Positions 31,919-43,349 of a stretch of 64,000 nt of DNA are shown here, piece after piece; the stretch's first letter is position 1, and every line of letters starts with the position of its first letter. The position numbers and the translations under genes were made by a program. Source of the stretch: Atherix ibis (lineage: Eukaryota > Arthropoda > Insecta > Diptera > Athericidae); NCBI GenBank assembly GCA_958298945.1, contig OY282607.1, positions 50,445,020-50,509,019 of the forward strand, read 5' to 3'. The notes under the pieces are model-generated. The model worked only from the letters and a program-made list of their open reading frames with translations, was not told the origin of the DNA and made no database searches.

Positions 31919-32603
31919 AACTCGTGAGATCGCTGACAGATTAATTTTATCGAATTTGACCATTCATTGATCATTTAAAACGGCTAGGTTTAATATCAAA
32001 GCTCAACATATGAGTTCCTCATCTTCTCACGGAAAAAAATTTGTGCTGTCGCAATGACGTTTGTGATATGCTTCTCAAACGCCAAGAAAATTATCCATTT
32101 TTTAAGCATATCATCACTGGAGACGAAAAATTGGTTGTCTAGAACAATATTAAGCACAAAAGATCCTGGAGTAGAAAAGATGAACCGGATCAAAGCACTT
32201 TGAAAGCCAATATTCATCAAAAAAAGTTATGCTATCTGGCTTCTCCCGAGCAACAAAACGATCGATTCTGAAGTGTACTGTTTAGACAAATTGAATGATT
32301 CACTTAAAGGAAAAAGGCCAGAATTGGTCAATAGGAAAGGTATAGTGTTCCAACAGGATAATGCGAAACCACATACAAGTTTGACCACTCGGCAAAAGCT
32401 TTTAGAGCTTAGATGGGATATAGTTAAAGGGTTTAATTCAAATGAGGAAGTCAAAAATCATCGAACAATATTTAATTGAATAAAATATTAATTCACTATA
32501 AGAAAATCATCTTTCTTTTATATATTGTAAAAAAAAAATGAAAGACGATTTTCTTTTAGTGAATTAATATTTTATTCAATTACATATATCCCGGACAACC
32601 CAA
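31919..32603 (+). mobile_element. Mariner family D, copy 1, truncated and folded back
   Basis: The copy begins mid-gene (TTREIAE-type segment near 31920) and ends at the terminal repeat GGACAACCCA (about 32594-32603). Transposase pieces include FLLKRQENYPFFKHIITGDEKLVV near 32070-32140 and the second Asp in VFQQDNAKPHTSLTTRQKLLELRWDI near 32345-32420. The third-Asp region and C terminus are deleted near 32425. The 3' untranslated part is duplicated in inverted orientation, forming a long hairpin listed separately. Confidence 0.78.
32473..32582. repeat. Long inverted repeat made from mariner D 3' end
   Basis: The left arm, starting TAATTGAATAAAATATTAAT at 32473, and the right arm, ending ATTCAATTA at 32582, pair over about 45 bases with a few mismatches around an AT-rich loop. 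The same sequence occurs only once, in one orientation, at the ends of the other family D copies (for example 56945-56995). The second arm was therefore added here. Confidence 0.82.
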
Positions 32604-33480
32604 TAATTATATAAATGCATAAAAAGATATGATCGACAGAGACTTTGAGAGTATAAATGCATAAAAAACCTATTTTTATTTGTCAAATTAAAAAAAAAAT
32701 AACTAAAAATATATTCTGTGGAATTTTTAAGAATTTTTGTTCTGTAAGTCTTGTGCAAAATTTCATCATCAACCGGCAGTCTGGCGTGATAACCGGGAGT
32801 CTGGTCTAGAATCTGCGGAATCGAAGAACAACAGACTTCCTGGCGTCACTCCTACCATGTCTTTGTCATGCTGGTTAATACTGTTATACTACCGAACATA
32901 AATGGAGCCACTGTAGATATTCTGGACAGGATATTCCTCATCCATTCGGATAAATGTTCGCACAAATTCAGCGTCATTCTATCAACAATCGAAGGGTCGT
33001 GGTAGCATGAGTTCGCAACGGTTTTTGCTCAGAACCCAAGCTGGGGAAGAATACATGATGACTGGCAAGACTTGTGTCTTGCACAGCCGTAGCTTTCATG
33101 TTATAGTCAGAGTTTTCTAGCGAAATAGCTTAGACAGACTGAAGATTGCTCTGTTGGTTGCCAGAAGCCGTGCGCAGATATCTTCCCTGATATTTTTATG
33201 AAGATGAATTAACTCTTTCGAAGCTATAATCTGCCTACAAAAACTATTGGTATTCAAAAATAGTGCACCAGCACCTGTAGAATGCAATAACAAACGTTCC
33301 GATTTCTGCTTATAAGACAGCATAATGTGCAGAATCAAATAACAATCCTGGCAGGTACCATCGCTCCATGGAATGCAAGGTCCATTCCATCGTTTCTTTG
33401 CCTTATATAGTTGCTGCAGATTTTTTGAGCAGGTTCTTCTCATCCATGAAGTGGGAGTAAACACCCATCGGCATTTCTCC
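32604..33480. other. No recognisable gene
   Basis: Less AT-rich than its surroundings from about 32760. A 121-codon minus-strand frame (33117-33482) contains several Cys residues but no motif I can name. It lies just downstream of the Jockey-type remnant in that element's orientation and could be part of its 3' region. Confidence 0.35.
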
Positions 33481-33499
33481 AACTAATGGAAGTTAGATT

Positions 33500-34930
33500 C
33501 CTCTAGAAAATCTCTAGGCCATTGTCTCTTAAGTCTCCGATGAGTCTTTCTGGAGAGGGCAGTACAGAACAATTCTCTCACAAGTGGATTATGATGATAG
33601 GATAAACGGGAGTAAAATTTTTGATAGAGGGAAATGCACAGGTCCTGAACAAAGGGACATTTATATCACGATAAAAGGGGACGTCAACAATATTACGGAG
33701 AATCTTGGATTGTAAGACCTAGACGCGATAGGAATTGGAACGTTTCGTTGAACCTCAAAGTTCAATTTCATACACATATGTCCAAATAGGTTTTATAATT
33801 GTATTGTAGATTAGAAGTTTACTTTTGATTGTCAATTTCGAGCGTTTGTCCAGTAGTTTAAGATGTTGTAGGTAACGGCGGTTAGTCTAGTATGAGGGTT
33901 CCATGTTAATATCTTGTCCAGGTAAAGTCCCAAATAACATGCTATATTATATTGTGGAATCATGCTGCTATTAAGATATAAAGGGGTAGGTTTTCATTGA
34001 TAAAGTGTGAAAGTAATGTGAGCACTCTTCTGTTCATTTACCTTCACTCTCTATCTCTTAAACCAGAATTGAAGGTTTTGGATATGGAATTGTAAATTGT
34101 TGGAAGCTATATCAGGATTTGTATGGGTAGCAATTATGACCGTATCATCTGCATAAGTAGCAATGATAGTTTTAGGATTAGATGGGATATCATGGGTATA
34201 AATATTATATAAAATGGGACTAAGGAAACTGCCTTGTGGGACTCCGACTAGAATAGGATATGTTTCCGAGGATTCTGAGTTAATTGCAACTTAGAAATGA
34301 AGTTGAGAGAGATATGAATTTATGACAAGGTAGTATGTTGAAGGTAGAAATCTCTTGAGTTTTCATAGGAGTCCAAGATGCCACACACGATCAAAAGCTT
34401 GGGAGATATATAAAAATACTCCTGAGCAATACTCTTTCCTCTCAAGAGAGGATGTTATGTGATCAACAATGCGATGGCATTGCTGGATAGTGGATTGTTC
34501 AAATCGGAAACCAAATTGGTGATCAGGTATAATTTTTTCATTAACTAAGACTGGGTAGAGTCGTTTTAATAGGAGTTCTTCATAAATCTTACCAAGGATT
34601 GGTAAGATACTAAAAGGTCTATATAGGAGGAAGGAGAATTAATGGTTTTATTTGGTTTAGGAATCATTTAAATAAGAGAAAATTTTTAGATTAAAGGAAA
34701 TTAGTTTGTGCGGAGGATACTATTAAAAATTTATATAATTAAAACTAAAGCTTTTGGGAAAATTTGCTTCGGAATAGGAGCTGTTGTTAGATCATAAACA
34801 GGCGATTTTTTTATTGCGAAGGCGCAGAATTGTAGATTTAATTTACGAGGTCTTCAAATTTTTGGGACTGGAAACATTAGTTCTTTGATAATTTTGTTAG
34901 TATACGATTCGTCTTCTATATTATCGTATG
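33500..34930 (-). pseudogene. Jockey-type LINE reverse transcriptase, decayed
   Basis: On the minus strand the order is IPDHQFGFRFEQSTIQQCHRIVDHI near 34470-34545 and FLYISQAFDRVWHLGLLWKL near 34360-34420 with the first catalytic Asp. These are followed by YPILVGVPQGSFLSPILYNIYTHDIP near 34180-34262 and TIIATYADDTVIIATHTNPDIAS near 34110-34180 with an intact YADD. ACYLGLYLDKILTWNPH follows near 33890-33940. A conserved order LLIYNTIIKPIWTY is still visible near 33780-33830. This layout is that of Jockey-clade elements, which lack RNase H. There are stops and frameshifts but every catalytic residue I can see is present. Confidence 0.78.
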
Positions 34931-36893
34931 GTGTGAAAGTATTAACTAAATATTTAGCAAATAATTCGGCCTTTTATTTGTGAATAGTTCTGAAAGTTAA
35001 AATAACTTTTCAAAGATATCAAAATGGGTTTTATAATGTGGGAGGAATTGCCTGATCAGATTTAGTGCATAAAAAAGGAAATATTATGGAAATTTTCTAT
35101 ATATTTGGATAAAATATATCCATGGAATGCTTAGTGTCTGATATGCCAATTAGCTACTCTGAGTAGCCTAGAAGTGATTGGATGTGTGAATGGGATAACT
35201 GCGATTATCAGCCCAAGATAGATAAAAGTGGTCAGATTCTTCCTAAAAGAAATTTGTTAATGTGAAAACAATATATTCTTCAGTTATTATATATTCCAAC
35301 CGTATAAATTGCATACATTGTTGATTAAATTTAAAAGTTATTTTTTTTACGCAAATATAATCTAGTGCACATGTTAAGATAGCGGGCCCTATAAATCTAA
35401 TGATTACTCATATTTTGAAAGTTTTCCAGACATTGCCAATACATCTACTGATTAGACTAGAAGACAAGATCTAAAGCTTATTAGAATTGAAATTGGACAA
35501 GCATATTCAATTTTTGGATTTTTTTTGAGAATTCAAAACAAGTATACACCATTCTAAGAGTAATTTTATTTATTTGTTTTAGGATAACCCCGACGACAGC
35601 AAACGCATGAACTCGTGCAAGTTAAAACAAAGTCTCAATAAATACATGGTATTCTGAAGATAAGTCAGCAATTTTTATTTAAATAATTTCGGATTAAAAT
35701 AAAAACACAGTGAATTTGGATGATCAAGATCATTCATATAGATGTATGGAAAATAATATTGGTTAAATGGGGACTGCTAGCCTTGGTCTGCTTTTTTTAT
35801 GGTATTTTTCAATACGCTTTAATAAATTTCCTTGCGATGTTGCTCACAACAATGGTATCCCTAAAGAAATACGGACCAACGATACCTTTGATCCGAACGC
35901 CCCGCACCGCACAATCACTCTTTAAGGACAGAAAGGTCATTCGAATATTGCCTTTTTATTTATAATTAATAATTAATAATAAAAATATGAATATGCAGTC
36001 TTGTTTATGGATTAATTTCCAGTCACAAGATCTCTGGGCTGAAGTTACTATATCACTTGAATTTTGTCCGATTACAAATCGAATTATAAGATTCGACTCA
36101 TGTGCGCGATGCCTTATAGAGATTCCCTGACTATAGATATTTCGGACAAGATACAATGTTCTTGTTTGATCTACCTAACTAAGTACCATGTTCTTTAAAA
36201 TTATTGAATATATAATAAATAATGCATTTTAAAGGTATTTTATTGCTACCCAATTTTTTACTAAATTTTTTGAGCGTCACAGTAATTCATGAATTAAATT
36301 TCAGAGATAAAAGGCAAATGGAAAAAAGTACTTGGAAAGTCTGATCAAAAATCTCAGAGATAAAAGGCATCCTACATGAAAAGATTTGATGGGTAAGGTA
36401 ACATATCGATAATATTATGAGCGACTTTATAGGAAAGATAAGAGACATGATAGCAAAGCAGAAACCATTGGTAACGTGAGAACGTTTCAAAAAGTTGTTT
36501 TATTCTTTTTAACTAAAAGATTTTTTTTACTTTGTAACCCAAAAATTTGAAGTTTTTTGTAAGGACTTATACTTAAGAGATCAGGAAAATAGCATCGATG
36601 TAATTTCTATGATTTGAATAATTATTTTTATTGTCAATATTTTATTTTTTCCATAAGCTACATGATATTTAATATTCAAATTATTGTCAATTTAATTAAG
36701 TTGTTCACAAAAACTATGGTTATTTCGCTATTTTATTAGAACACTTCTCAGGTTCATACTGGAATGAGCAATAAAAACTATTTTGATTCCAACATTTTCT
36801 TTCAGCTTATTTGAAAGTTGCTCAATATAGTATAATGCCAATTCACCATCAGATCACCATTTTACTCGTATTATTTATTATCGTGGATATTTA
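34931..36893. other. No recognisable gene
   Basis: The first few hundred bases may hold the N-terminal part of the Jockey-type element, too decayed to read. An 81-codon frame at 35720-35965 contains a hydrophobic stretch (LLALVCFFYGIFQYALINFLAML) that could be a membrane segment, but nothing supports it as a gene. Confidence 0.4.
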
Positions 36894-37826
36894 TTGGGTT
36901 GTTCGAAAAGTAATTTTTCCAATAGAGGACTTAATTGTATTTTTTCATAACCAACTTCACACTTAAGCCACATAATCATGTATTTTAATAGCGAACATAG
37001 CAAGGCTTACTTGTGAAAAAATTCGATTGATTCTGCAAAGTAGTTTTTGGTTGATACCCTTTTAAATATGAAAAGTAAAAAACATCATTTTCGGCATATT
37101 TTACTTTTTTATTATAGAAAAAGTTGTTCAAGTAAGAAAAAAATTATCCGATTTGTATGGAGAAGATGTGTTAAGTGAGCGCCAGTGCCAAAACTGGTTT
37201 GCAAAATTTCGATCCGGCAATTTTGATTTCGAATATGCACCACGTTCTGCAAGGTCAGTTGAAGCTTATGAAGACACAATAAAGGCATTATTTGATGCAA
37301 ACAGGCGAATATCAACTCGTGAAATCGCTGAGAGATCAAATTTACCGAATACGACCATTCATGATTATTTGAAATGGCTAGGTTTAATCTCAAAGCTCGA
37401 CAGATGGGTTCCCAATCTTCTTACGAAAAAAAATTTGGGCCGTCGCATTGACGTTTGTGATTTTCTTCTCAAACGCCAAGAAAATTATCCATTTTTGAAG
37501 CATATCATTACTGGGGACGAGAAATGGGTTGTCTAGAACAATATTAAGCACAAAAGATCCTCGAGTAGAAAAGATGAACCGGCTCAAAGCACTTCGAAAG
37601 CCAATATTCATCAAAAAAAGGTTATACTATCTGTTTGGTGGGATTTCAAAGGAATCGTTTATTTTGAGCTTCTACCGAGCAAAACAACGATAAATTCTGA
37701 AGTGTGCTGTCATCAGTTGGACAAATTGAATGATTCACTTAAAGAAAAAAGACCAAAATTGGTCAATAGGAAAGCTATAGTGTTTCAACAGGATAATGAA
37801 ACGAAACTACTTTCCGAACAACCCAG
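36894..37826 (+). mobile_element. Mariner family D, copy 2, both ends present
   Basis: Repeats TTGGGTTGTTCGAAAAGTAA at 36894 and the complement of CTGGGTTGTTCGGAAAGTA ending 37826 are flanked by TA (36892-36893, 37827-37828). The element is 933 bases; a full family D element should be near 1.3 kb, and the missing part lies at about 37798, where the gene jumps from QQDN directly to the 3' end. This copy defines both ends of the family. Confidence 0.88.
37095..37800 (+). pseudogene. Mariner family D transposase (copy 2)
   Basis: The frame at 37153-37536 holds LSERQCQNWFAKFRSGNFDFEYAPRSARSVEA, the second helix-turn-helix NRRISTREIAERSNLPNTTIHDYLKWLGLISKLDRWVP, and FLKHIITGDEKWVV with the first catalytic Asp at about 37518. 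A stop follows. The rest reads SVWWDFKGIVYFELLP near 37632-37678 and QQDN near 37788, where a deletion removes the remainder. The N terminus before 37153 is readable only with frameshifts. Confidence 0.82.
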
Positions 37827-38049
37827 TATTTTGCTCTCATCAGAAAACAAAAGGTATAATCATGCGTGGATGGTCTAGTCGGTATGAGAACCACTTAAAA
37901 CTACTTCTTGCTCTCTAACAAAATGTGCTTTTGTCGAAGAGAGGAACCAATAGTCTATATTCCAAGTACAACTATTAAAATGATAACGAGCTGCTCATAT
38001 TAAGTTTTGGACTATTAAGCCTTCATACCGACATCAAATTAAGGAGCTC

Positions 38050-39735
38050 TTTCCCATATTATAAAATTGAAGCGAAAAAATCGTATATTGTCTTACAGCT
38101 GGCAGAGGGGGGAGTAGACTCTGCAATATTGGTACTTCTACGTTCTTACCTAACTGGAGAACGTTCACGGTACGCGCCAATGGTCATTTTTCGCCAAAAC
38201 GTGAAATTCGAAAACGGCATCCCACAAGGATCTCCTCTATCTACGATCCTATTCAATATATATATTCACTCCCTTTCCCACCGTCTATCATCCTTTAACC
38301 ATTATATATATGCTGATAATATCTTTATTCTTGTATCTGCTTATCTTCAACGTCAAACTAATAACGCCACCCGCACATCAACACTTGGAGCAGCATAAAC
38401 GGTGCGGCAATCTGTATATCAACCCCACCTTGCCCCAATGTTTGCAGGAAAAAAATTTGTAGTGCATCTGATTCGTCACTTGGACGCTTCCGTCCCCACC
38501 CAAATGATTCCTTGAAAATATTGGGTATCTCAATTGCCCGTGGAGGAATATGGATTATTCAGATTAAAAATACTGTTGACAAAAATAACACCATTCTCCG
38601 AATGGTTAAAATTTTAGTCAGCAGCAAAAGTAATGTAAGACAAAGTGAGTAACGAACACCCATTTGGATGAGACCTTACTCTATGTCCTCACTATATGTG
38701 TCAGTGTGTCAATAGCAAGGAAAAAGCTAGTCGAGGGAGAGGTAAACCATTGCATTAGACTATCCAATGGAGCACGTCCGACATCACCGGTGGAATTCAT
38801 ACTGATAGAAACTGGTCGAAAAACTTATCTCCTTCTGTCTTCAAAAAGCTCGCCTAAATTTAATTTACAAGAACCTATACCATCCAAATTACCCCCTCCA
38901 CACTTTAATCAAAAACATTATCATCTACCCCAGTTCAGAAAGGAATTCATCATCGTTATTCTTATTAAAATCCTACCTTGAAATCAATTCATCCATCCTC
39001 CCCCTCGTTTTCCAAATTTTCCTTACACATCAAGATTGGAAACCGTGCTTGACAGAAAAGTTGAAAGTGACTGCCTGTCTTAAGAAAGCTAGTACTGATC
39101 CATCCACATATAGGAAACTTTTCCTTGAACGGGTGGGTGGGTTAATAGACCTACGACTATTATTCACAGATGCCGCCGCCGCCTACGATACCACAACTTT
39201 TTCAGTCCTCAAACTTTTTGGCTGCAGCATCCGCGCACTATGTTCCGGAATCTTTCCTTATAGGGCTGGTCCATATTACGTGGACTTGTGGGCCATAAAA
39301 ATGCCAATATTCGTAGCCAACAGAGCGTTATTATTTTTAATGGCAGCCTTGCCACCCTAAAGCCATTTGTGGCGCATCGAGTGACCCCGTGCTTAGGCCA
39401 ATTCGTCATAGACTACTTAGCAATAGGTATGTAGGGGTATGTGGGAATTGTGGGTAATGAAAGTGCTGACAAGTTGGCTGGAGAAACACTCCGTCGACCA
39501 GTGATCACATTCATCCCCAATTTGCCGCGTCTACTAACAGAATGCAAGCTAACACGATTAGCCATCCACAGATACGATGACTGGACCAATAGCGAAACAT
39601 TTTTGTCACTTATTGGACAATCATCAATAACCCAGCCTATTCAACAACCATACCGCAATTCTGGGCGCGGAAGCTCCTCAGAATCCATACTGGACATACT
39701 GCTCTTACTCAGAACTTTCTTTTTGGCAAGAACTC
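38050..39735 (+). mobile_element. RNase-H LINE (I-like), copy 2, with reverse transcriptase
   Basis: RT fragment at 38129-38398: LLRSYLTGERSRYAPM, FENGIPQGSPLSTILFNIYIHSLS and HYIYADNIFILVS, where the catalytic YADD has become YADN. RNase H fragment at 39049-39700: LLFTDAAAAYD near 39155, VGNESADKLAGETLRRPVITFIPNLPRLLTECKL near 39450-39560, and SSSESILDILLL near 39670. A large deletion near 39420 removes most of WVPGHVG. This copy links RT and RNase H in one element and supports placing the fragments at 1.4-2.5 kb and 48.6-49.3 kb in the same family. Confidence 0.8.
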
Positions 39736-39799
39736 AAAAAAAAACTATTTTAAGGAACTCAAAAAAAAAACTATTCGAAAGTGTATGTAAGTTGACATA

Positions 39800-41330
39800 A
39801 AGTATTTTTTTATAAAATTTGCTATAAATTCCTATTAATACATTTTTCATACAAATATAGTAAAAATATAAGAAAATAACATTAGAAACTTCATTTTGAC
39901 TCACTTAATAATTGAGCTTTTTTTGCCTATATCACACTTGTTATCAATTTTGACATTACAATTATTCAATTGACTGTATTAGTGTATACTTACGAATATT
40001 TTCTTCGAATATTTTGGAAATGAATTGCATTATTCTATGAAATTTCCCGACTAGAATAGTAATGGAATATAATAGTGGAGCGGTGTTCGTTATCAAAGTA
40101 ATTGCTGACGTCAAAGCGTTACTAAACGACAAAGCGATAAGATCCGAGATCCAATCGCCAATAAATCACACACTAAATATGCGCACTGTAGAAGTGTGAA
40201 CGTGTGCAAAAATTGTTAATTTTTATACAATCCTCTCTCTCAACATCTCAATTTCCCATTTTCCTACCAATGCATCTACTACACTGATCAAAAGAAAACG
40301 TATGAAAAATTATTTTTGTATGAAACACATTTTTTGTACTCTCAGGTAACCTGCTGTAAGGCACAAAAGATTTTTGGCATTGTAATTAAATGAAAAAGTT
40401 GATAGGTGGGTAAAGAGTGAGACGTGACCTAAAGTGTTAATTGTAATATGAAAATTTTTGGGTGACGTTCAACGGCTGTGAAATTGAAATTGTGAACCCA
40501 TTAGTAATGCGATGATTATAGGAAGTGAATTCTCGTCGCACGCTAACGTACGTTTTCATGTGTTGTCACCAACCATCGGGTCAGTTGATTATATCCATTC
40601 CGAGCGATTCGGTATCATCGTCAATATACTATAAAGTGACTCATAAGAAATGTATTGGCGCTGTTCCCAAAACGTAAGTAATTTCACAGAGAAATGCACT
40701 CAGTCAAAGGAAACAAACTGAACCTCAACAACATCAGCAACAGTGTCTAAATTGTCTTTTATCAATAATAATCAACCGAACCCGACTACTGAATTTTATT
40801 TTATGTCGTGTGTAAATAGGGAATAATAAAAGCGAACCGATCAAAGTGGGAATCACGCCGATTTTAAATGTTCGACCGACTTTTGATTTAAAAATAACCA
40901 TAAACCATCAGACAATGTGGCTGATCTTTGATTGAATATTCGGCTTATCTTTCTTCGTTTATTCTGTTCAGTTCGAAAAATGTTCGCTTATAAAATGTTG
41001 GTAACAACATTTGAATTTATTGAAAATAAACTTAGTTAATATTGAAACTATTATAACAACAACAACAAAAATATTTAATTAATTTGTTTAACAGCAGTTA
41101 ATGAATTTTATTTTTTTAAATATTGTACAATTATTAAAACAACTTCAAATACAATTGAAACTGGAAAATGATTTTTTCGTAAAATTAAAAATTTCTTTTT
41201 ATAATAAATAACAATTACACTGTTAATGTCATATTTCTGTATTAAAGTCTGTGGAAAATTATTTATTAATCTTAGGACCTATTTTATGAAAGTTTTTCTA
41301 ACCATTTTAGCAATAACAAATAATATAAAT
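39800..41330. other. No recognisable coding sequence; possible first exon near 40.6 kb
   Basis: Mostly AT-rich. At 40540-40680 composition is more balanced, with a TCAGTT initiator-like site near 40580 and a strong splice-donor-like AACGTAAGT near 40668-40677. This could be the 5' exon of a host gene, but no coding sequence supports it. Confidence 0.3.
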
Positions 41331-41380
41331 GAAGGAATATTATTAGAAATATTATTTCGTTACCCCATAATACTACTGTT

Positions 41381-41560
41381 ATGGTAGTATTACACTTAAT
41401 TGTGATTTTGGATATCGTCTCTGAAAGCTTTCAAGTTTTCATAAATGGCAGTCTTACTATTATTCATTATCCAGCCAAGTTTCCGGATAAGTGGAAAAAT
41501 AATTTTTATTATGATTTTGGTATCATACGTGTAAGTAAAATACCATTCCTAATAATCAAA
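41381..41560 (+). pseudogene. Possible S1 serine-protease-like exon (weak)
   Basis: A 71-codon frame contains FINGSLTIIHYPAKFPDKWKNNFYYDFGIIRVSKIPF. The pattern IxHxxxF...YDFGIIRVSKPF resembles the segment around the catalytic Asp of trypsin-like proteases, where xDIALxxL is usual. GTAAGT follows at about 41531, a possible splice donor inside the frame. No His or Ser exon was found nearby, and the NUMT begins immediately to the right. The resemblance may be chance. Confidence 0.2.
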
Positions 41561-41593
41561 ATAAATGAAAGAATAAAAGGGATTTTAATTCCG

Positions 41594-41794
41594 TAAAGGT
41601 AGCATAATTATTAGTCTTTTAATTGAAGGCTTGTATGAATAATTGGATGAGACATTTACTGTCATAATTATATTATTATAAAATTTTAGTTTTTAGTTAA
41701 AAAGCTAAAATTTTTGTAAAAGACGAGAAGACCTTATAGATCTTTATATTTTTTGTAATTTTTATTTATTTACAAAATTTTAAATATAATTATA
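41594..41794 (+). pseudogene. rrnL: NUMT: mitochondrial 16S rRNA fragment
   Basis: The sequence AAAGGTAGCATAATTATTAG near 41598, followed by TTTTAATTGAAGGCTTGTATGAAT and, near 41723, AAAGACGAGAAGACC, is the conserved domain IV-V part of insect mitochondrial large-subunit rRNA. It is on the plus strand, in the same orientation relative to nad1 as in an insect mitochondrial genome. It ends abruptly where a Mos1-like mariner begins. The rest of rrnL, trnL1 and the start of nad1 are missing. Confidence 0.85.
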
Positions 41795-41877
41795 CACCAG
41801 GTGTATAAGCTTAAATCCGCTGTTTTTTAGTCAAAAATAATATGTTTTTTTCATAGAAAGCAAAAAGAAATTTATTC

Positions 41878-42765
41878 AAAGTACTTGCAATCGCTAGTCA
41901 CACATTTTTCCCATCTCTCGGGAAATTTATAGATAACACGCCAAAAAAATTCATTCTCTTTCGAGGCAAACCACTCATCAAGCCATTTTCGGACGTCTTT
42001 GTAAGAATTGACGAAAACAGGTGGTAGTCGGAAGGGGCCAGGTCTGGTGAATAAGCGGGGTTGTGTAGCACTCCCAGTTGAGTGTCTCCAAGTAGTTTCG
42101 GACCATTTTTGACGTGTGCGATGGGGCGTTGTCGTAAAGGAAAATCAGCTTGTCATGTCTTTATGGATAATTCGTCCTTTTTTCACGCAGAGCACGGTGC
42201 AATTTGATCAGTTGTTGGTGGTAGCTTTCACCAGGTTTCAACATCTCATAGTAGACGATACCCTGCTGATCACAGCAAACCGTCCAAATTTCTTGCGTTT
42301 ATGATTCTCGAAATATATCCACTTTTCATCGCCTGTCACAATCCGATGCAGGAACAACTTTCTTTTTTGTCTGGCGAGCAAGATTTCACATGTGTTTTGG
42401 CATCGCTCTATCTACCTATTATTCAATTCATGCGGCACCCATTTTCCGATCTTTTTAAACTTCCCCATGGCACGCAGACGCATGGAAATAACTGGTTGAG
42501 TAACACCCAATTGATCCGCGAGCATTTTTTGCGATTGGGTATCGTCTTCGTCCAAAAGAGCCTGCAATTGATGGTCCTCAACCTTCTTAGGCTGATTTTC
42601 ACGCTTCTTGTCCCACAAGTCAAAATGGCCGCCTTTGAACCGACGAAACCAATCTCGGCACGTTGTTTTCAATAAAGCACTGTCACCATAGGCCTCCATA
42701 AGCATTTGATGCGATTCGGTAGCCGATTTCTTCAAATTGAAGCAGAAAAGCAGAGCACAAAACTA
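41878..42765 (-). pseudogene. Mos1-like transposase, minus-strand arm of copy 2
   Basis: The frame 42412-42735 holds the DNA-binding half: KKSATESHQMLMEAYGDSALLKTTCRDWFRRFKGG, LQALLDEDDTQSQKMLADQLGVTQP and KIGKWVPHELNNR. It ends at a TAG (42412-42414 on the plus-strand numbering), the same codon as in copies 1 and 3. Beyond it lie damaged versions of the TGDEKW, WDQQGIVYYE, HDNAPSHT and SPDLAPSDYH regions, with a deletion near 42265-42300. All parts are inactive. Confidence 0.82.
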
Positions 42766-42835
42766 GACAAGATTACCAAAGGAAAAATGTTTGTTGTTGT
42801 ACGAATTGCTGACAATGTGCACTTATTAATACTAT

Positions 42836-43264
42836 GAGATGTTGAAACCTGGTGAAACTGTCAATGCCCACTGCTACGACCAACAACTGATCAAATTGCA
42901 CCGTGCTTTGCGTGATAAAAGGACGGATTATCAACAAAGACATGACAAGCTGATTTTCCTCCACGATAACGTACCATCGCACACGTCAAAAATGGTCAGA
43001 GACTACTTGGAGACACTCAACTGGGAGGTGCTACCCCACCCCACTTATTAACCAGACCTGGCCCCTTCCGACGACCACCTGTTTTCGTCGATGGGCCACG
43101 CGCACGCTGAGCAGCACTTCGATTCTTACAAAGACGTCCGAAAATGGCTTGATGAGTGGTTTGCCTCGAAAGAGAATGAATTTTTTTGGCGTGGTACACG
43201 TATCCACAAATTTCTCGAGAGATGGGAAAAATGTGTAGCTAGCGAGGGCAAGTACTTTGAATAA
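42836..43264 (+). pseudogene. Mos1-like transposase, plus-strand C-terminal arm of copy 2
   Basis: This arm begins in mid-gene at YEMLKPGETVNAH and continues LIKLHRALRDKRTDYQQRHDKLIFLHDNVPSHTSKMVRDYLETLNWEVLPHPTY, where a stop (TAA) replaces Ser near 43049. SDDHLFSSMGHAHAEQHFDSYKDVRKWLDEWFASKENEFFWRG and ERWEKCVASEGKYFE follow, ending at 43264. It is better preserved than the minus arm and differs from it at many positions, so it did not arise by a simple recent inversion of that arm. Confidence 0.85.
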
Positions 43265-43349
43265 ATTTGTTTTTGCTGTCTATGAAAAAAACATGTTTTT
43301 TTTTGACTAAAAAAAGCGTATTTAAGTACGAGTATATTGTTTTAATATG

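Larger units (their letters stand above)
41797..43326. mobile_element. Mos1-like mariner, copy 2, fold-back (two arms inverted)
   Basis: The left end CCAGGTGTATAAGCTTAA at 41797 is the 3' end of a minus-strand copy that runs through the whole gene to its 5' untranslated part near 42835. From about 42836 the sequence switches to the plus strand in mid-gene (YEMLKPGETVNAH) and runs to the 3' end, stopping in the terminal repeat near 43326 (GCGTATTTAAG, then unrelated sequence). Both outer ends are thus the element's 3' end, and no intact 5' end is present. It separates the 16S and nad1 parts of the NUMT. Confidence 0.85.

Noticed and set aside
35720..35965. Small membrane protein
   Set aside because: One hydrophobic stretch in AT-rich DNA is not enough; there is no start context, homology or neighbour to support it.
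41200..41590. Further mitochondrial sequence upstream of the 16S fragment
   Set aside because: No match to conserved 16S or 12S segments can be read before about 41594.
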